The notes under the pieces were generated by a model. It was not told where the DNA came from. It saw only the letters and a list, made by a program, of their open reading frames with translations, and did not search any database. Positions 34,679-43,050 of a DNA stretch of 64,000 nucleotides are shown piece by piece. Where the stretch lies: positions 124,001 to 188,000 of the forward strand of contig NZ_PYAL01000001.1 of the NCBI RefSeq assembly GCF_004121055.1. The letters are read 5' to 3'. Source of the stretch: Achromobacter aloeverae (GTDB taxonomy: Bacteria; Pseudomonadota; Gammaproteobacteria; Burkholderiales; Burkholderiaceae_B). A program made the translations under genes and the position numbers. How positions within the stretch are numbered: the stretch's first letter is position 1; the number at the start of each line of letters is the position of its first letter.

Positions 34679-35584
34679 CTATGCCGGCGCCGCCTCCATC
34701 GTATCCACATCCTCCACCAAGGTCTGGATGAAGGCCTGGCATTCGGGACGCAGCGGCTCGAAAGTCGATGTCAGCAGATAGACCGCGGCAGGAATGTCCA
34801 GGTCCAGGGCCTTGACCGCGAGGCCGCGCCACAGCTCTTCGTCGACGCAGTACTGGTTCACCAGGGCGGCGCCCAAGCCCTCGTTCACCAGCGCGCAAGC
34901 CTGCTCGGAGCGGTTGATTTCGACCAGTGGCGCCTGGTCTATCCCGGCGGCGCGCAGCCGATCGCGGATCACCGCGCCCATCGGCATGTCCTGCTGGTAC
35001 AGGATCAGGGGCATTCCACGCAGGTCCTTCAACTCCACCTTCTTGCGGCGCGCCAAGGGATGGCGCGCGGGGATCACCAGGCAGATGCGTCCGCCGAATA
35101 GCGGACGACAGTCCAGGTTGGGATGATCGACCGGCCAGATCGACAGTGCGAAGTCGCAAATCTTGCCTAGCAGCTCCGCCGGCATGTCCTTGATCAAGCC
35201 CGTGCGATAAGCGAAAGACACGTCCGGGTTCTGCTTCAGGAAGCGCTTCATGGCACGCGGCACCACCCGCAGCCCCAGCGCCGGGCTGCTGCAGAAACTG
35301 ATGCGCTGCTTGCGCCTTTCCTTCAGGTTCTCGACCAGGCTGTCGATGCGCCCGGCCGCGCCGTACAACTCGTCCACTTCGCGAAAAATCACGCGGGCGT
35401 TATCCGTGGCCTTGAGCATCCCGTTCTTGCGATCGAACAGCGTCAGGCCCAGGCTGCTCTCGATATGCGCCAGGGTCCGGCTTACCACCGGCTGCGATAC
35501 GAACAGCATGCGTGCGGCGCCGCTGGTCGATCCGGTCAGCATGATGGCGCGAAACACCTCCATGTGCCTGAGCTTGAATTTCAT
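34679..35584 (-). CDS. LysR-family transcriptional regulator
   Basis: A 301-residue LysR regulator with HTH region STSGAARMLFVSQPVVSRTL. The ATG at 35584 follows GGGGAGAAC. It is divergent from the carboxymuconolactone-decarboxylase-like gene at 35753 and probably controls that gene, the dehydrogenase and the Bug receptor. The substrate-binding domain (IDQAPLVEINRSEQACALV) is typical but gives no ligand clue. Confidence 0.88.
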   Translation of the reverse strand: MKFKLRHMEVFRAIMLTGSTSGAARMLFVSQPVVSRTLAHIESSLGLTLFDRKNGMLKATDNARVIFREVDELYGAAGRIDSLVENLKERRKQRISFCSSPALGLRVVPRAMKRFLKQNPDVSFAYRTGLIKDMPAELLGKICDFALSIWPVDHPNLDCRPLFGGRICLVIPARHPLARRKKVELKDLRGMPLILYQQDMPMGAVIRDRLRAAGIDQAPLVEINRSEQACALVNEGLGAALVNQYCVDEELWRGLAVKALDLDIPAAVYLLTSTFEPLRPECQAFIQTLVEDVDTMEAAPA

Positions 35585-35752
35585 GTTCTCCCCACTGTCC
35601 CGCAAGCCGGGCGCGCTTGCCCGGCGGCCTATGTCCTATGGCTATACCCACCCCCCGCAATCGCATATCCGCGGGCGGCCGCCCGTTCCTAGAATACCGG
35701 CCGGGGCGGCGCTCGGTGCGCTGCCCGATGAACTGCCATGGAAAGGAGACCC

Positions 35753-36139
35753 ATGTTGGCACTCAAGGACACCGGACGCGCGATCCTGCGCAAGGTACTG
35801 GGCGAACGCTATTTCGAAAAGCGCGAAGCGGGGCGCAATGCATTCAACGCCGACGCGCGTGAACTGGTCGAAGCATACTGCTTCGGCGCCATCTGGGGGC
35901 GGCCCGGACTGCCGGCCGCCACGCGCAGCCTGCTGGTGCTGGCGATGCTGACCGCGCTGGGCAAGGGCACGGAACTGAAGATGCACGTCCTTGGCGCGCT
36001 GAACAACGGCTGCTCCGTCGAGGAAATCAAGGAGGTCCTGTTGCAGGCCATGGTGTATTGCGGCGTGCCGGCCGGCGTCGAGGCCATGCGCGCGGCCGAG
36101 GAAGTGCTGGCCGAGCAACAGCTGATCGCGCAGGCCTGA
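35753..36139 (+). CDS. Carboxymuconolactone decarboxylase-family protein
   Basis: A 128-residue all-helical protein of the CMD/AhpD-like family. The segment LPAATRSLLVLAMLTALGKG and the end EVLLQAMVYCGVPAGVEAMR match PcaC-like proteins. The AhpD-type C-x2-C redox pair is absent, so a PcaC-like isomerase/decarboxylase or a related lyase is more likely. I chose the ATG at 35753 after AAAGGAGACCC. It is followed two bases later by a dehydrogenase gene. Confidence 0.82.
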   Translation: MLALKDTGRAILRKVLGERYFEKREAGRNAFNADARELVEAYCFGAIWGRPGLPAATRSLLVLAMLTALGKGTELKMHVLGALNNGCSVEEIKEVLLQAMVYCGVPAGVEAMRAAEEVLAEQQLIAQA

Positions 36140-36140
36140 C

Positions 36141-37031
36141 ATGGCGAAGATCGGATTCATCGGATTGGGGGCAATGGGCCTGCCCATGGCGAGAAACCTT
36201 CTCGCGCGCGGCCACCACGTTTGTGGACACGACGCCTCGCCGCGCGCCATCCAGGCATGGGTGGACGCGGGCGGCGCCGTCGCGCCCGACCTGGCCGACC
36301 TGGTCGCCGGCGCCGACGTGGTGATCACCATGTTGCCCAGCGGTCCCATCGTGCTGGACGTATTCGAACGCGGCATCTGGCCTTACGCGCGCAACGGCCA
36401 GGTATTCATCGACTGCTCCACGTCGGGCGTGCCCAGCGCGCGCCGCCTGCACGTGGCGGCGGCGGAACGGGGACACTCGATGCTCGACGCGCCGGTCACG
36501 GGCGGCGTCGCCGGCGCCGAGGCCGCGACGCTGACCTTCATGGTCGGCGGCGACGCGAAGGTCTTCGAATCGATGAAGGACGTCCTTTCCGCCATGGGCG
36601 CCAAGCTGGTCTACACGGGGGGCCCCAGCACGGGCCAGGCCGTGAAAGTCTGCAACAACATGGCAGCCGGCATCATCAAGATCGCCATCAGCGAGGCTTT
36701 CGTCCTTGCCCGCAAGCTGGGCGTGGAGGACCAGGTGCTGTTCGATGTCGCCAGCGCCGGCAGCGCCCAGGCTTTCGCCTTGACCCGTACATGCCCGGTT
36801 CCCGGCCTGGTCGCCAGCTCGCCCAGCAGCCGGGACTATCGCAACGGCTTCGCCACCAGCCTCATGCTGAAGGACATGATCCTGGCCCAGGAGGCCGCCA
36901 TGAGCGCGGGTGCGCCCACTGTGCTGGGCGGCGCCGCCACCCACCTTTACCAGCTATGCGCCGGCGCCGGACTGGGCGATCTCGACAACGGCATCGTGTA
37001 CCAATATCTGCTTGGACAACAACAAGGCTAG
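36141..37031 (+). CDS. NAD(P)-dependent 3-hydroxyisobutyrate dehydrogenase-like oxidoreductase
   Basis: A 296-residue beta-hydroxyacid dehydrogenase. It has IGFIGLGAMGLPMARNLL, the canonical substrate loop DAPVTGGVAGAEAATL and the catalytic Lys in GQAVKVCNNMAAG. It is a closer match to standard 3-hydroxyisobutyrate/tartronate semialdehyde reductases than the paralog at 26233. It starts directly after the CMD-like gene, and both precede the Bug receptor, so they form one catabolic cassette. Confidence 0.9.
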   Translation: MAKIGFIGLGAMGLPMARNLLARGHHVCGHDASPRAIQAWVDAGGAVAPDLADLVAGADVVITMLPSGPIVLDVFERGIWPYARNGQVFIDCSTSGVPSARRLHVAAAERGHSMLDAPVTGGVAGAEAATLTFMVGGDAKVFESMKDVLSAMGAKLVYTGGPSTGQAVKVCNNMAAGIIKIAISEAFVLARKLGVEDQVLFDVASAGSAQAFALTRTCPVPGLVASSPSSRDYRNGFATSLMLKDMILAQEAAMSAGAPTVLGGAATHLYQLCAGAGLGDLDNGIVYQYLLGQQQG

Positions 37032-37150
37032 ACAGGCGGCCGGACCATGCATGCGGCGGACCGACGTCCGCTGCGACAGGACATGGGACGTTGCATTCAT
37101 TACGTCGGGTGCAGCGTGTCCCACGAATAAACATCAGGAAGAGACAATTC

Positions 37151-38119
37151 ATGAAAGCTTGGAAACTTGCGTTGGCATTGACATTCGCGTCCGCCGGGCT
37201 GGCGTCGACCGCCGCGGCGGCGTCGCCCTACCCCGCGCGCCCGGTCTCCATCGTGGTCGGCTTTGCCGCCGGCGGCAGCACCGACATGCTGGCCCGCACG
37301 CTGGCCAAGGAACTCTCCGACAAGTTCCATCAGTCCTTCATCGTCGAGAACAAGCCGGGCGCCAACAGCAATGTCGCGCACACCTATGTCGCCCGCGCGA
37401 ACCCGGACGGCTACACCCTGTTGATGGTGCCTTTTGGCCTGGCGGTCAATGAATACCTGTACAAGGACCTGCGCTACAAGCTCGACGATTTCGCGCCCAT
37501 CGCGCTGGTCGCGCAAGTGCCGAATGTCCTGGTGGTCAACAAGAACCTGCCTTTCAACAACGTAAAGGCCTTCGTGGACTACTCCAAGGCGCATCCCACG
37601 GAAATCACCTATGGGTCGCCGGGCGTGGGATCGTCACTGCATCTTGCGGGAGAACTGTTCCGCTACGCGACGGGCGCGGAGATGCTGCATGTCCCCTTCA
37701 ACGGCAGCGGACCGGCCTTGATGGCCGTGCGGTCGGGCGAGGTGAAATCCGCTTTCGATAATCTCTCCACCGCGGCGCCCATGATCAAGTCTGGCGACCT
37801 GAAGGCCCTGGCGGTCACCAGCTCGCGCCGCTCGGACGCCTTTCCCGACCTGCCCACCATCGCAGAATCCGGCTATCCGGAATACGAGATCTCGTCGTAC
37901 TTCGGCCTGGCCGCGCCGGCGGGCACGCCGCCAGCCGTCGTGGACACGCTCAACCAGGCGGTGATGGAGGCCTTGAAATCGCCCGCCATACAGGCGCAAT
38001 TCAAGACCCTGGGCGCCTATGCGCAACCGAACACACCCGCGCAATTCTCCGCGTTCCTGCACAAGGAGAACCAGAAATGGCGGGATGTGATCAAGGCTTC
38101 GGGACTCAAGCCGGATTGA
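37151..38119 (+). CDS. Bug/TctC-type periplasmic substrate-binding protein
   Basis: A 322-residue Bug receptor with a short signal peptide (LALALTFASAGLASTAAAAS), YPARPVSIVVGFAAGGSTDM and the GSPGVGSSLHLAGELF loop. The ATG follows GGAAGAGACAATTC. No TctA/TctB transporter genes are adjacent, so it is an orphan receptor like the other two here. It ends the LysR-controlled cassette and is followed by a strong hairpin. Confidence 0.92.
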   Translation: MKAWKLALALTFASAGLASTAAAASPYPARPVSIVVGFAAGGSTDMLARTLAKELSDKFHQSFIVENKPGANSNVAHTYVARANPDGYTLLMVPFGLAVNEYLYKDLRYKLDDFAPIALVAQVPNVLVVNKNLPFNNVKAFVDYSKAHPTEITYGSPGVGSSLHLAGELFRYATGAEMLHVPFNGSGPALMAVRSGEVKSAFDNLSTAAPMIKSGDLKALAVTSSRRSDAFPDLPTIAESGYPEYEISSYFGLAAPAGTPPAVVDTLNQAVMEALKSPAIQAQFKTLGAYAQPNTPAQFSAFLHKENQKWRDVIKASGLKPD

Positions 38120-38131
38120 CGGCATGAGGCT

Positions 38132-38158
38132 GGCCTGCCGGCGTCATGGCGGCAGGCC
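38132..38158. terminator. Hairpin between Bug receptor and convergent HxlR gene
   Basis: GGCCTGCCG (38132-38140) and CGGCAGGCC (38150-38158) form a perfect 9-bp stem with a 9-base loop, 13 bp after the Bug stop and just before the convergent HxlR stop. There is no T-tract. A bidirectional terminator is likely from position. Confidence 0.5.
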
Positions 38159-38165
38159 GAAGTCC

Positions 38166-38636
38166 CTAGCGGCGTTGATAGACCACGCCCTTGATCAGTA
38201 CCTGCTCGACGTCGGGCTCCTCGTCGTAGCGCTGCCGCGCATCCTCGATGGCCATCTGGTTCTCATTGGCCCAGGCGATCAGCGCCGTCACGGGCTGCAG
38301 CAGCGTGCGCCCCATTCCAGTAAGTTCGTAATCGACGCGCGGCGGAATCGTGGGATACACCGTGCGCGTGAGCAGTCCATCGCGTTCCAGATTACGCAAG
38401 GTCAGCGTCAACATGCGTTGCGAGATGCCGTCTATCTCGCGCTTCAGTTCGTTGAAACGCCGCGGGCCGCCGGACAGCGTCGCGATGAGATAGAGGCTCC
38501 ATTTGTCGCCGATCCTGTCCAGGATAAGACGGGTCGCGCGGCAGCCTCCAATCTCAGGTTTTGGGATCGCGCCAGGCTGCCTGGTGTGACTCGGTGACAT
38601 GCGTGTGCCTTCTTGTGGGGCCGAGGCAGGAACCAT
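38166..38636 (-). CDS. HxlR-family transcriptional regulator
   Basis: A 156-residue MarR-like HxlR regulator. The conserved IGDKWSLYLIATLSGGPRRF begins the winged helix, followed by ISQRMLTLTLRNLERDGL. I chose the ATG at 38636 because GGAGG lies five bases upstream; an ATG at 38600 is the alternative. HxlR proteins often sense electrophiles through a Cys; here the Cys in EIGGCRATRLIL is the candidate. It is divergent from the azoreductase gene, a common pairing, with a 25-bp palindrome between them. Confidence 0.87.
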   Translation of the reverse strand: MVPASAPQEGTRMSPSHTRQPGAIPKPEIGGCRATRLILDRIGDKWSLYLIATLSGGPRRFNELKREIDGISQRMLTLTLRNLERDGLLTRTVYPTIPPRVDYELTGMGRTLLQPVTALIAWANENQMAIEDARQRYDEEPDVEQVLIKGVVYQRR

Positions 38637-38655
38637 ACCATCCTCCGTACCTGCT

Positions 38656-38680
38656 GGTAATTAAAGCGCCTTTAATTACC
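38656..38680. promoter_or_regulatory. 25-bp palindrome, probable HxlR operator
   Basis: GGTAATTAAAG-CGC-CTTTAATTACC is a perfect inverted repeat with 11-bp arms, in the divergent gap between hxlR and azoR. Three TACCTGG copies follow at 38677, 38695 and 38708; the last two are within a 13-bp direct repeat (TTTATACCTGG). The region is AT-rich against the GC-rich surroundings. Confidence 0.65.
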
Positions 38681-38722
38681 TGGTTCCTCTTTTATACCTG
38701 GTTTTTATACCTGGAGTCCCGC

Positions 38723-39343
38723 ATGAGCAACATCCTGCTGATTACGTCGAGCCCGCGCGGCACGGAAAGCCTGTCCGCCCGTTTCGCCGGCGACTTCGCC
38801 CGTCGACTGCGCCAACAGCGCCCCGGCGCCACGTTGACGGTGCGTGACCTATACGCCCAGCCACCGGCGCATATCGATGAAGCCTATATCGTCGGCCGCG
38901 GCCTTCCCGCCGACACCCGCACACCGGCGCAGGCGGCGGCCGTCGCCCACGCGGAAGCGCTGATCGCGGAACTGCATGCGGCGGACACCGTGGTCATCGG
39001 ATCGGGCATGATCAACTTCGGTCCGCCGACGCAACTGAGGGCCTGGTTCGACTACGTCGCCTGGCCGGGCGTGACCTTCCGATACGTGGAAGGCAAGATC
39101 GAGGGCTTGCTTGGCGGCAAGAAGACCTACCTGGTCACGGCGTCGGGCGGGGTATTCTCGAACGGCCCCCGCGCCGCCGTGGACTTCCAGTCCAATTATC
39201 TGAAGTACCTGCTGGGACTCATCGGGCTGACCGACATCGAACACATGCGGGTGGAAGGCCTGGCCTACGGTCCGGATGCGGCGAAGGCAGCCATCGACAA
39301 TGCGCAAACAGCGGTGCAAGCCTTGCTGGCCAAGGCCGCATGA
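38723..39343 (+). CDS. azoR: FMN-dependent NADH-azoreductase
   Basis: A 206-residue flavodoxin-like quinone/azo reductase. The FMN-binding loop ITSSPRGTESLSARF begins the protein, followed by GSGMINFGPPTQLRAWFDYV and the TASGGVFSNGP loop typical of AzoR. It reduces quinones and azo dyes with NADH through FMN. The ATG follows CTGGAGTCCCGC. It is divergent from HxlR and probably induced by electrophiles. Confidence 0.93.
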   Translation: MSNILLITSSPRGTESLSARFAGDFARRLRQQRPGATLTVRDLYAQPPAHIDEAYIVGRGLPADTRTPAQAAAVAHAEALIAELHAADTVVIGSGMINFGPPTQLRAWFDYVAWPGVTFRYVEGKIEGLLGGKKTYLVTASGGVFSNGPRAAVDFQSNYLKYLLGLIGLTDIEHMRVEGLAYGPDAAKAAIDNAQTAVQALLAKAA

Positions 39344-39347
39344 GTCA

Positions 39348-39374
39348 CGCGCCGGCGGGCATGCCCCCGGCGCG
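39348..39374 (+). terminator. Hairpin after azoreductase gene
   Basis: CGCGCCGG (39348-39355) pairs with CCGGCGCG (39367-39374) across an 11-base loop, five bases past the azoR stop. There is no T-tract, so termination would not be classical. Confidence 0.4.
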
Positions 39375-39427
39375 GACGCGCTTAAGCCTGAGCGAGCACG
39401 CCGGATCCTGCCCGTGCCACGGCGGGA

Positions 39428-40037
39428 TCACCGCATAGTCCGCTGCCGAATGCCCAGAGCCCGCAACCAGGCGTCCACCTGCCCGAAAGAATCCAGTTGC
39501 CACTGTTCTGGCGTGCGGTCGCCCAGCACGCGCGTAGCTTCAACGAAGCGCCGCACACAGGTGGGGCCGAAACCTTCAACCGCATCGAATTTATTGGCGA
39601 TGTGCTGGTAGCCCTTCATACCGCTAGCATGCTCCAGCAGCGGCAGGCAATCTTCAGCCAGGACTTGCGGTCCACCGGGATAGTTCCGGATGCAGTAGTA
39701 AATGTCGTACGCATCCTGCATCGATCTGGCGGACCAATTGGAAACGCTTGAGTTTTTCACGTTGCACATAGCCATGTCCCAGCAACTCGTCCACCAGACG
39801 GGCGTATTCGCCCTCTCCCAACGCTCCGGAATTCAAGCCGAGATCCAGGTCCAGCGTTCCGACGTGGGGCATATCTTCGTTGTCGCCCAACAGCAGCCAG
39901 GGTACAGCCCCGCCCACAACGGCGAACTTGTCCTTGAAACTGCCCAGAATCTGGCCGATTTCGATCAGCACGGATTTGACGGCCGCAGTCGTGCGGTCGT
40001 CGTAGTCGCTGGCGAACTGTGGCTCGCCCGGTGTCAT
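39428..40037 (-). pseudogene. AbiEii-type nucleotidyltransferase toxin, broken by out-of-frame internal deletion
   Basis: Remnant of an AbiEii-like nucleotidyltransferase toxin. The N-terminal part is intact, with the NTase motif VVGGAVPWLLLG and the metal pair in TLDLDLGL. After KRFQLVRQIDA the reading frame changes, giving an unrelated tail and a stop at 39654. The family's C-terminal region (DAYDIYYCIRNYPGG to VDAWLRALGIR) continues in another frame to 39428. The middle of the fold, probably about 80 residues, is missing, and the join lies around 39715. The start at 40037 overlaps the antitoxin stop (ATGA); 40046 is an alternative. The toxin is probably inactive. Confidence 0.8.
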
Positions 40038-41113
40038 GTCAGCCATTGCAATATTTCTTGCCGAAGATGGTCGGCCGCCTCCTGCCCGCGTTCTCCTGCA
40101 TCGGTGAGATCTAGATAGGTCTGCACAGGACTGGTACATGACACTCCCGTCGCGGGCTCCACGGTGTCACGAAACAAGCCGGGGTCATCAAGCACCGTCA
40201 CGATAACGTTCTCGCCCTTGCTAGCAGCGGTAAGTTGCAAGACCGCGCGCAACTGTTCCAGCCCCGCCTCGTCGGCATAGAAGTACTGGGTACCCGTGCG
40301 ACCATAAGGCGCCAGCCACTGAGCTGCGGAGAACGAGGCTAGCGCCACCAGCCCGGTGTCGGCCGAGCGGCGAGGCAATGCGCGAATGGATTCCGTCAAC
40401 GCGGACCCGTGCAAGGTGGTATAGAAACCTTGCCGCTTGCCTGCAGGTCGCTCGTAAGCACTCCGCCACGCATTCAGCAGTGCATCCGGTTTGGACAGGA
40501 ATACCCCCTCACCCGACACCTCCGCCCACTCTCGGCTGAGAAGCGCAGTACGCACCTTGCTGACATGCCCGAGACTGACCCCCGCCGCCTGCGCCAGCTC
40601 GATCACCCGCCATGGGCGGGCCGGATGTCGTAACAGTTGCCGAAGCACCTGGGCAGACTTGGGTTTGAACAGCGAGCGCAATTCCCGCCGTTCAGCGACG
40701 GGCTTGCCGGCGAACTGGCGCAAGATAAAGAAAGTTCCGAAGGCCAAGCGAGCGTTGCCTTCCAGGTCCAGATACCCCACTTCGTACTCCCGGCAGAGAT
40801 CCTGGGCCTCGGCCGACAGGTAGGGCGCGATGAGCACCGGCGTGACAGGTTCACTCTGGCCTGCGACGTACTCCTTCAGCATCAACAGCTCGGGTCGTAT
40901 TTGCCGGGGCTGGCCGCTGGAGCTCACGCTCGCGATCAAGGTGAATCGGCGCCCAAAAGTGTCGATATTGGCGAGCAGGTCTATCGAGCGATCATCTTCG
41001 TTCGTCGCGGCGCGCACTTCGAGATGCTCGATGGCAGGCACTTCGTGCAGGGCGCCACGAAGCGCCTCGGCGGCTCTTTGCTCGACTTTCACTGTTTTAT
41101 GCGTTTTCACCAT
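40034..41113 (-). CDS. AbiEi-family antitoxin/transcriptional regulator
   Basis: A 359-residue protein resembling the AbiEi-type antitoxins of type IV toxin-antitoxin systems. It has a helix-turn-helix region near the middle (WRVIELAQAAGVSLGHVSKV) and a nuclease-like N-terminal part with SIDLLANIDTFGRRFTLIA and EVGYLDLEGNARL. AbiEi represses its own operon and blocks AbiEii toxicity without binding the toxin. It is intact, while its downstream toxin partner is broken. Lower local GC than the surroundings suggests horizontal arrival. Confidence 0.82.
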   Translation of the reverse strand: MVKTHKTVKVEQRAAEALRGALHEVPAIEHLEVRAATNEDDRSIDLLANIDTFGRRFTLIASVSSSGQPRQIRPELLMLKEYVAGQSEPVTPVLIAPYLSAEAQDLCREYEVGYLDLEGNARLAFGTFFILRQFAGKPVAERRELRSLFKPKSAQVLRQLLRHPARPWRVIELAQAAGVSLGHVSKVRTALLSREWAEVSGEGVFLSKPDALLNAWRSAYERPAGKRQGFYTTLHGSALTESIRALPRRSADTGLVALASFSAAQWLAPYGRTGTQYFYADEAGLEQLRAVLQLTAASKGENVIVTVLDDPGLFRDTVEPATGVSCTSPVQTYLDLTDAGERGQEAADHLRQEILQWLT

Positions 41114-41145
41114 TTGATGAAACTACCACTCTGAGTGAAAACCAG

Positions 41146-42018
41146 TCAAGGCGCTTGCATCGAATTCGTTGTCGTCGCCCTGATGGCGGCGCCGAGCGCG
41201 CGCAGGGCGCCGCGGGCCTGGGCGTCGACGGGGCCGGTATGCAGCACCACGTCCCGGGCAGGCAGCGGCGGCAGGCCCAGGCGGGGACCCAAGTCCACCG
41301 TACCCACCGGCGCCACCCGCCGGCCCAGCGCCGCCACGGCCAGGCCGGCCGATACCGCGGCGCCTATGGTAGACACGCCGCCGCCCACGAACACCTCGGT
41401 CCAGGGCACGCCAGCCTGCCCCAAGGCATCCACCGCCATGGCGCGCACGCTGCAGGGTTCGGCCTGCGTCGCCAGCCGCAAGGGCTGGCCAGGCATCCAT
41501 TCAAAATCGGGCGCGCCCATCCAGCCGTAGCCCTCCTGCAACAACACCTCGCCATCCAGGCGGCGGCTATCGTGACGCAACACGACACCGGCATCGAGCC
41601 TGCCCGCGTCGAACTCGTCCAGCACTTCGCTCGATGACGCGACCCGCATTTCCACGATCAGCGCGGGATCAAGACGGTTCAGGCCCTGCAACAAACGAGG
41701 CAGCTCCGAACCGACCACATGATGGCTGACGCCCACGACCAGCCGGCGCGGCTGGGCATGCGCGAATGCATTGAACGCGCCCTGGTGCGCCGCGACCAGC
41801 GCCCGCGCCGCTGGCAGGAAAGCGCCGCCGTCCGCCGACAGCCGTACCAGGCGGGGCGTGCGGTCCAGCAGCCGGCGTCCCACCATGGATTCCAGGCGAC
41901 GGATCTTCAAGCTGATGGTCGACTGCGTCGTATCCATCACCTCGGCCGCGCGCGTAAAGCTTTTCATGTCCGCGGCCAGCACAAAGGCCTGGACGGCTTC
42001 GATATCGAGGGTTTTCAT
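41146..42018 (-). CDS. LysR-family transcriptional regulator
   Basis: A 290-residue LysR regulator with HTH region SFTRAAEVMDTTQSTISLKI. The ATG at 42018 follows GGGAGGACCAAGC. It is divergent from a DUF4865 gene, a pairing that recurs across proteobacteria. An AT-rich gap with a T-N11-A-type dyad separates them. Function of the regulon is unknown. Confidence 0.88.
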   Translation of the reverse strand: MKTLDIEAVQAFVLAADMKSFTRAAEVMDTTQSTISLKIRRLESMVGRRLLDRTPRLVRLSADGGAFLPAARALVAAHQGAFNAFAHAQPRRLVVGVSHHVVGSELPRLLQGLNRLDPALIVEMRVASSSEVLDEFDAGRLDAGVVLRHDSRRLDGEVLLQEGYGWMGAPDFEWMPGQPLRLATQAEPCSVRAMAVDALGQAGVPWTEVFVGGGVSTIGAAVSAGLAVAALGRRVAPVGTVDLGPRLGLPPLPARDVVLHTGPVDAQARGALRALGAAIRATTTNSMQAP

Positions 42019-42093
42019 GCTTGGTCCTCCCGAGGCGGCGCGAAGTCGGATGCCGGCAGCCCGTGGCAACGTTGGCCGGTGCCCAATGATTTA

Positions 42094-42112
42094 ATTTCTA
42101 AATTATTGAAAT
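42094..42112. promoter_or_regulatory. Dyad in LysR/DUF4865 divergent gap
   Basis: ATTTC-N9-GAAAT (42094-42098 and 42108-42112) is a symmetric, AT-rich site in the divergent gap. It contains the T-N11-A spacing typical of LysR boxes. Assignment is by position only. Confidence 0.4.
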
Positions 42113-42283
42113 CCGGATAAAACGAGTTTTCAAATGATAGTGCCGGCGATAGGCTGCGTCCATACCGGTCGAGCACGCTCTTTCCTTGCAGCGCGATCCG
42201 TACGACTTTTTGCTTCCGTCCTTGCGCCCGTCGCCCTGCATGGCGCCGCTGTGCCGGACTTGTCCCACTTTCTGGAGCTGATC

Positions 42284-42862
42284 ATGCTTATCGCCCATTA
42301 CACCCACCGCCTTCCTGCTGATTACGACCTGGACATCATTCGTCGCCGCGCCAGGGAACGTGGCAAGCTTTGGGACGCCACGCCGCGCCTTTACTTCAAG
42401 GGTTTCCTGCTTCGTGTAGCGGGGCAGCTGGGCGCGATCAGCCACAGCTATTCATCGCTGTATCTCTGGCAGGACGACCAGGGCCTGCGCGATTTCCTCC
42501 TGGATAACCGCTACAAGACCGTCACCGACAGCTTCGGCCGCGCCAGCATCGATACGCGCATCGTGCTGGATGCACGGCGCGGCGCCGGCAAGGACGCGCG
42601 CTATGTGCAGAAAGAAGAAGTCGATATCCCGCTGGACCAGGACCTGGCCGAAGCCTATGCGCTGGAACTGGAGCGCAACCGCGCCGTCGCGACGCAACGC
42701 GGCGTCCTTGCCGCCGCCGTGGGCGTGGACACCGCCGCCTGGCGCGTCACGCGCGTCGCCCTGCGCGAAGACAACGAAGGCGCCGCCAAGGACGCCGTCA
42801 CGTACGAGGTGCTGCACCTGGCGAAGCCCCTGCTGGATCAACTGCCGTTGGCGGCGGGGTGA
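42284..42862 (+). CDS. DUF4865 family protein
   Basis: A 192-residue protein starting MLIAHYTHRLPADYDLDIIR, the usual start of the DUF4865 family. The family is related to dimeric alpha/beta-barrel monooxygenase-like proteins, but no function is established. Family-typical stretches are GKLWDATPRLYFKGFLLR and DQGLRDFLLDNRYKTV. I chose the ATG at 42284, preceded by TGGAGCTGATC, over an upstream ATG at 42134 whose extra 50 residues look non-native. It is controlled, by position, by the divergent LysR gene. Confidence 0.8.
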   Translation: MLIAHYTHRLPADYDLDIIRRRARERGKLWDATPRLYFKGFLLRVAGQLGAISHSYSSLYLWQDDQGLRDFLLDNRYKTVTDSFGRASIDTRIVLDARRGAGKDARYVQKEEVDIPLDQDLAEAYALELERNRAVATQRGVLAAAVGVDTAAWRVTRVALREDNEGAAKDAVTYEVLHLAKPLLDQLPLAAG

Positions 42863-42917
42863 TCATCGACGCATGATCATCGACGGGATAATCAGATAGA
42901 ATTGCGACCTATTCGCA
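42861..42917 (+). promoter_or_regulatory. Control region of ECF sigma-factor gene
   Basis: An 11-bp direct repeat, GATCATCGACG, starts at 42861 and 42875; the first copy overlaps the DUF4865 stop. AT-rich sequence with GATAATCAGATAGAATTGC follows, which weakly resembles a Fur site, and TGCGA-N5-TCGCA (42903-42917) forms a dyad. Iron control by Fur is expected for this kind of operon but the match is poor. Confidence 0.3.
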
Positions 42918-43050
42918 TTTAAGCAATTCAGGTTTCCCGCTCGATGAAGGGTGTCCGCATCTTCCCCGTCTCTTCGCGCTGCCCCCGATACGCAGGGGGT
43001 GGCAGCGCGACGCATGACGCGGCGCCTTCGGAAGCATCGAGGGGCTGCCC

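Noticed and set aside
42134-42283. Upstream extension of the DUF4865 gene
   Set aside because: The extra 50 residues are not family-like and the ATG at 42284 has a GGAG site and the normal family N-terminus.
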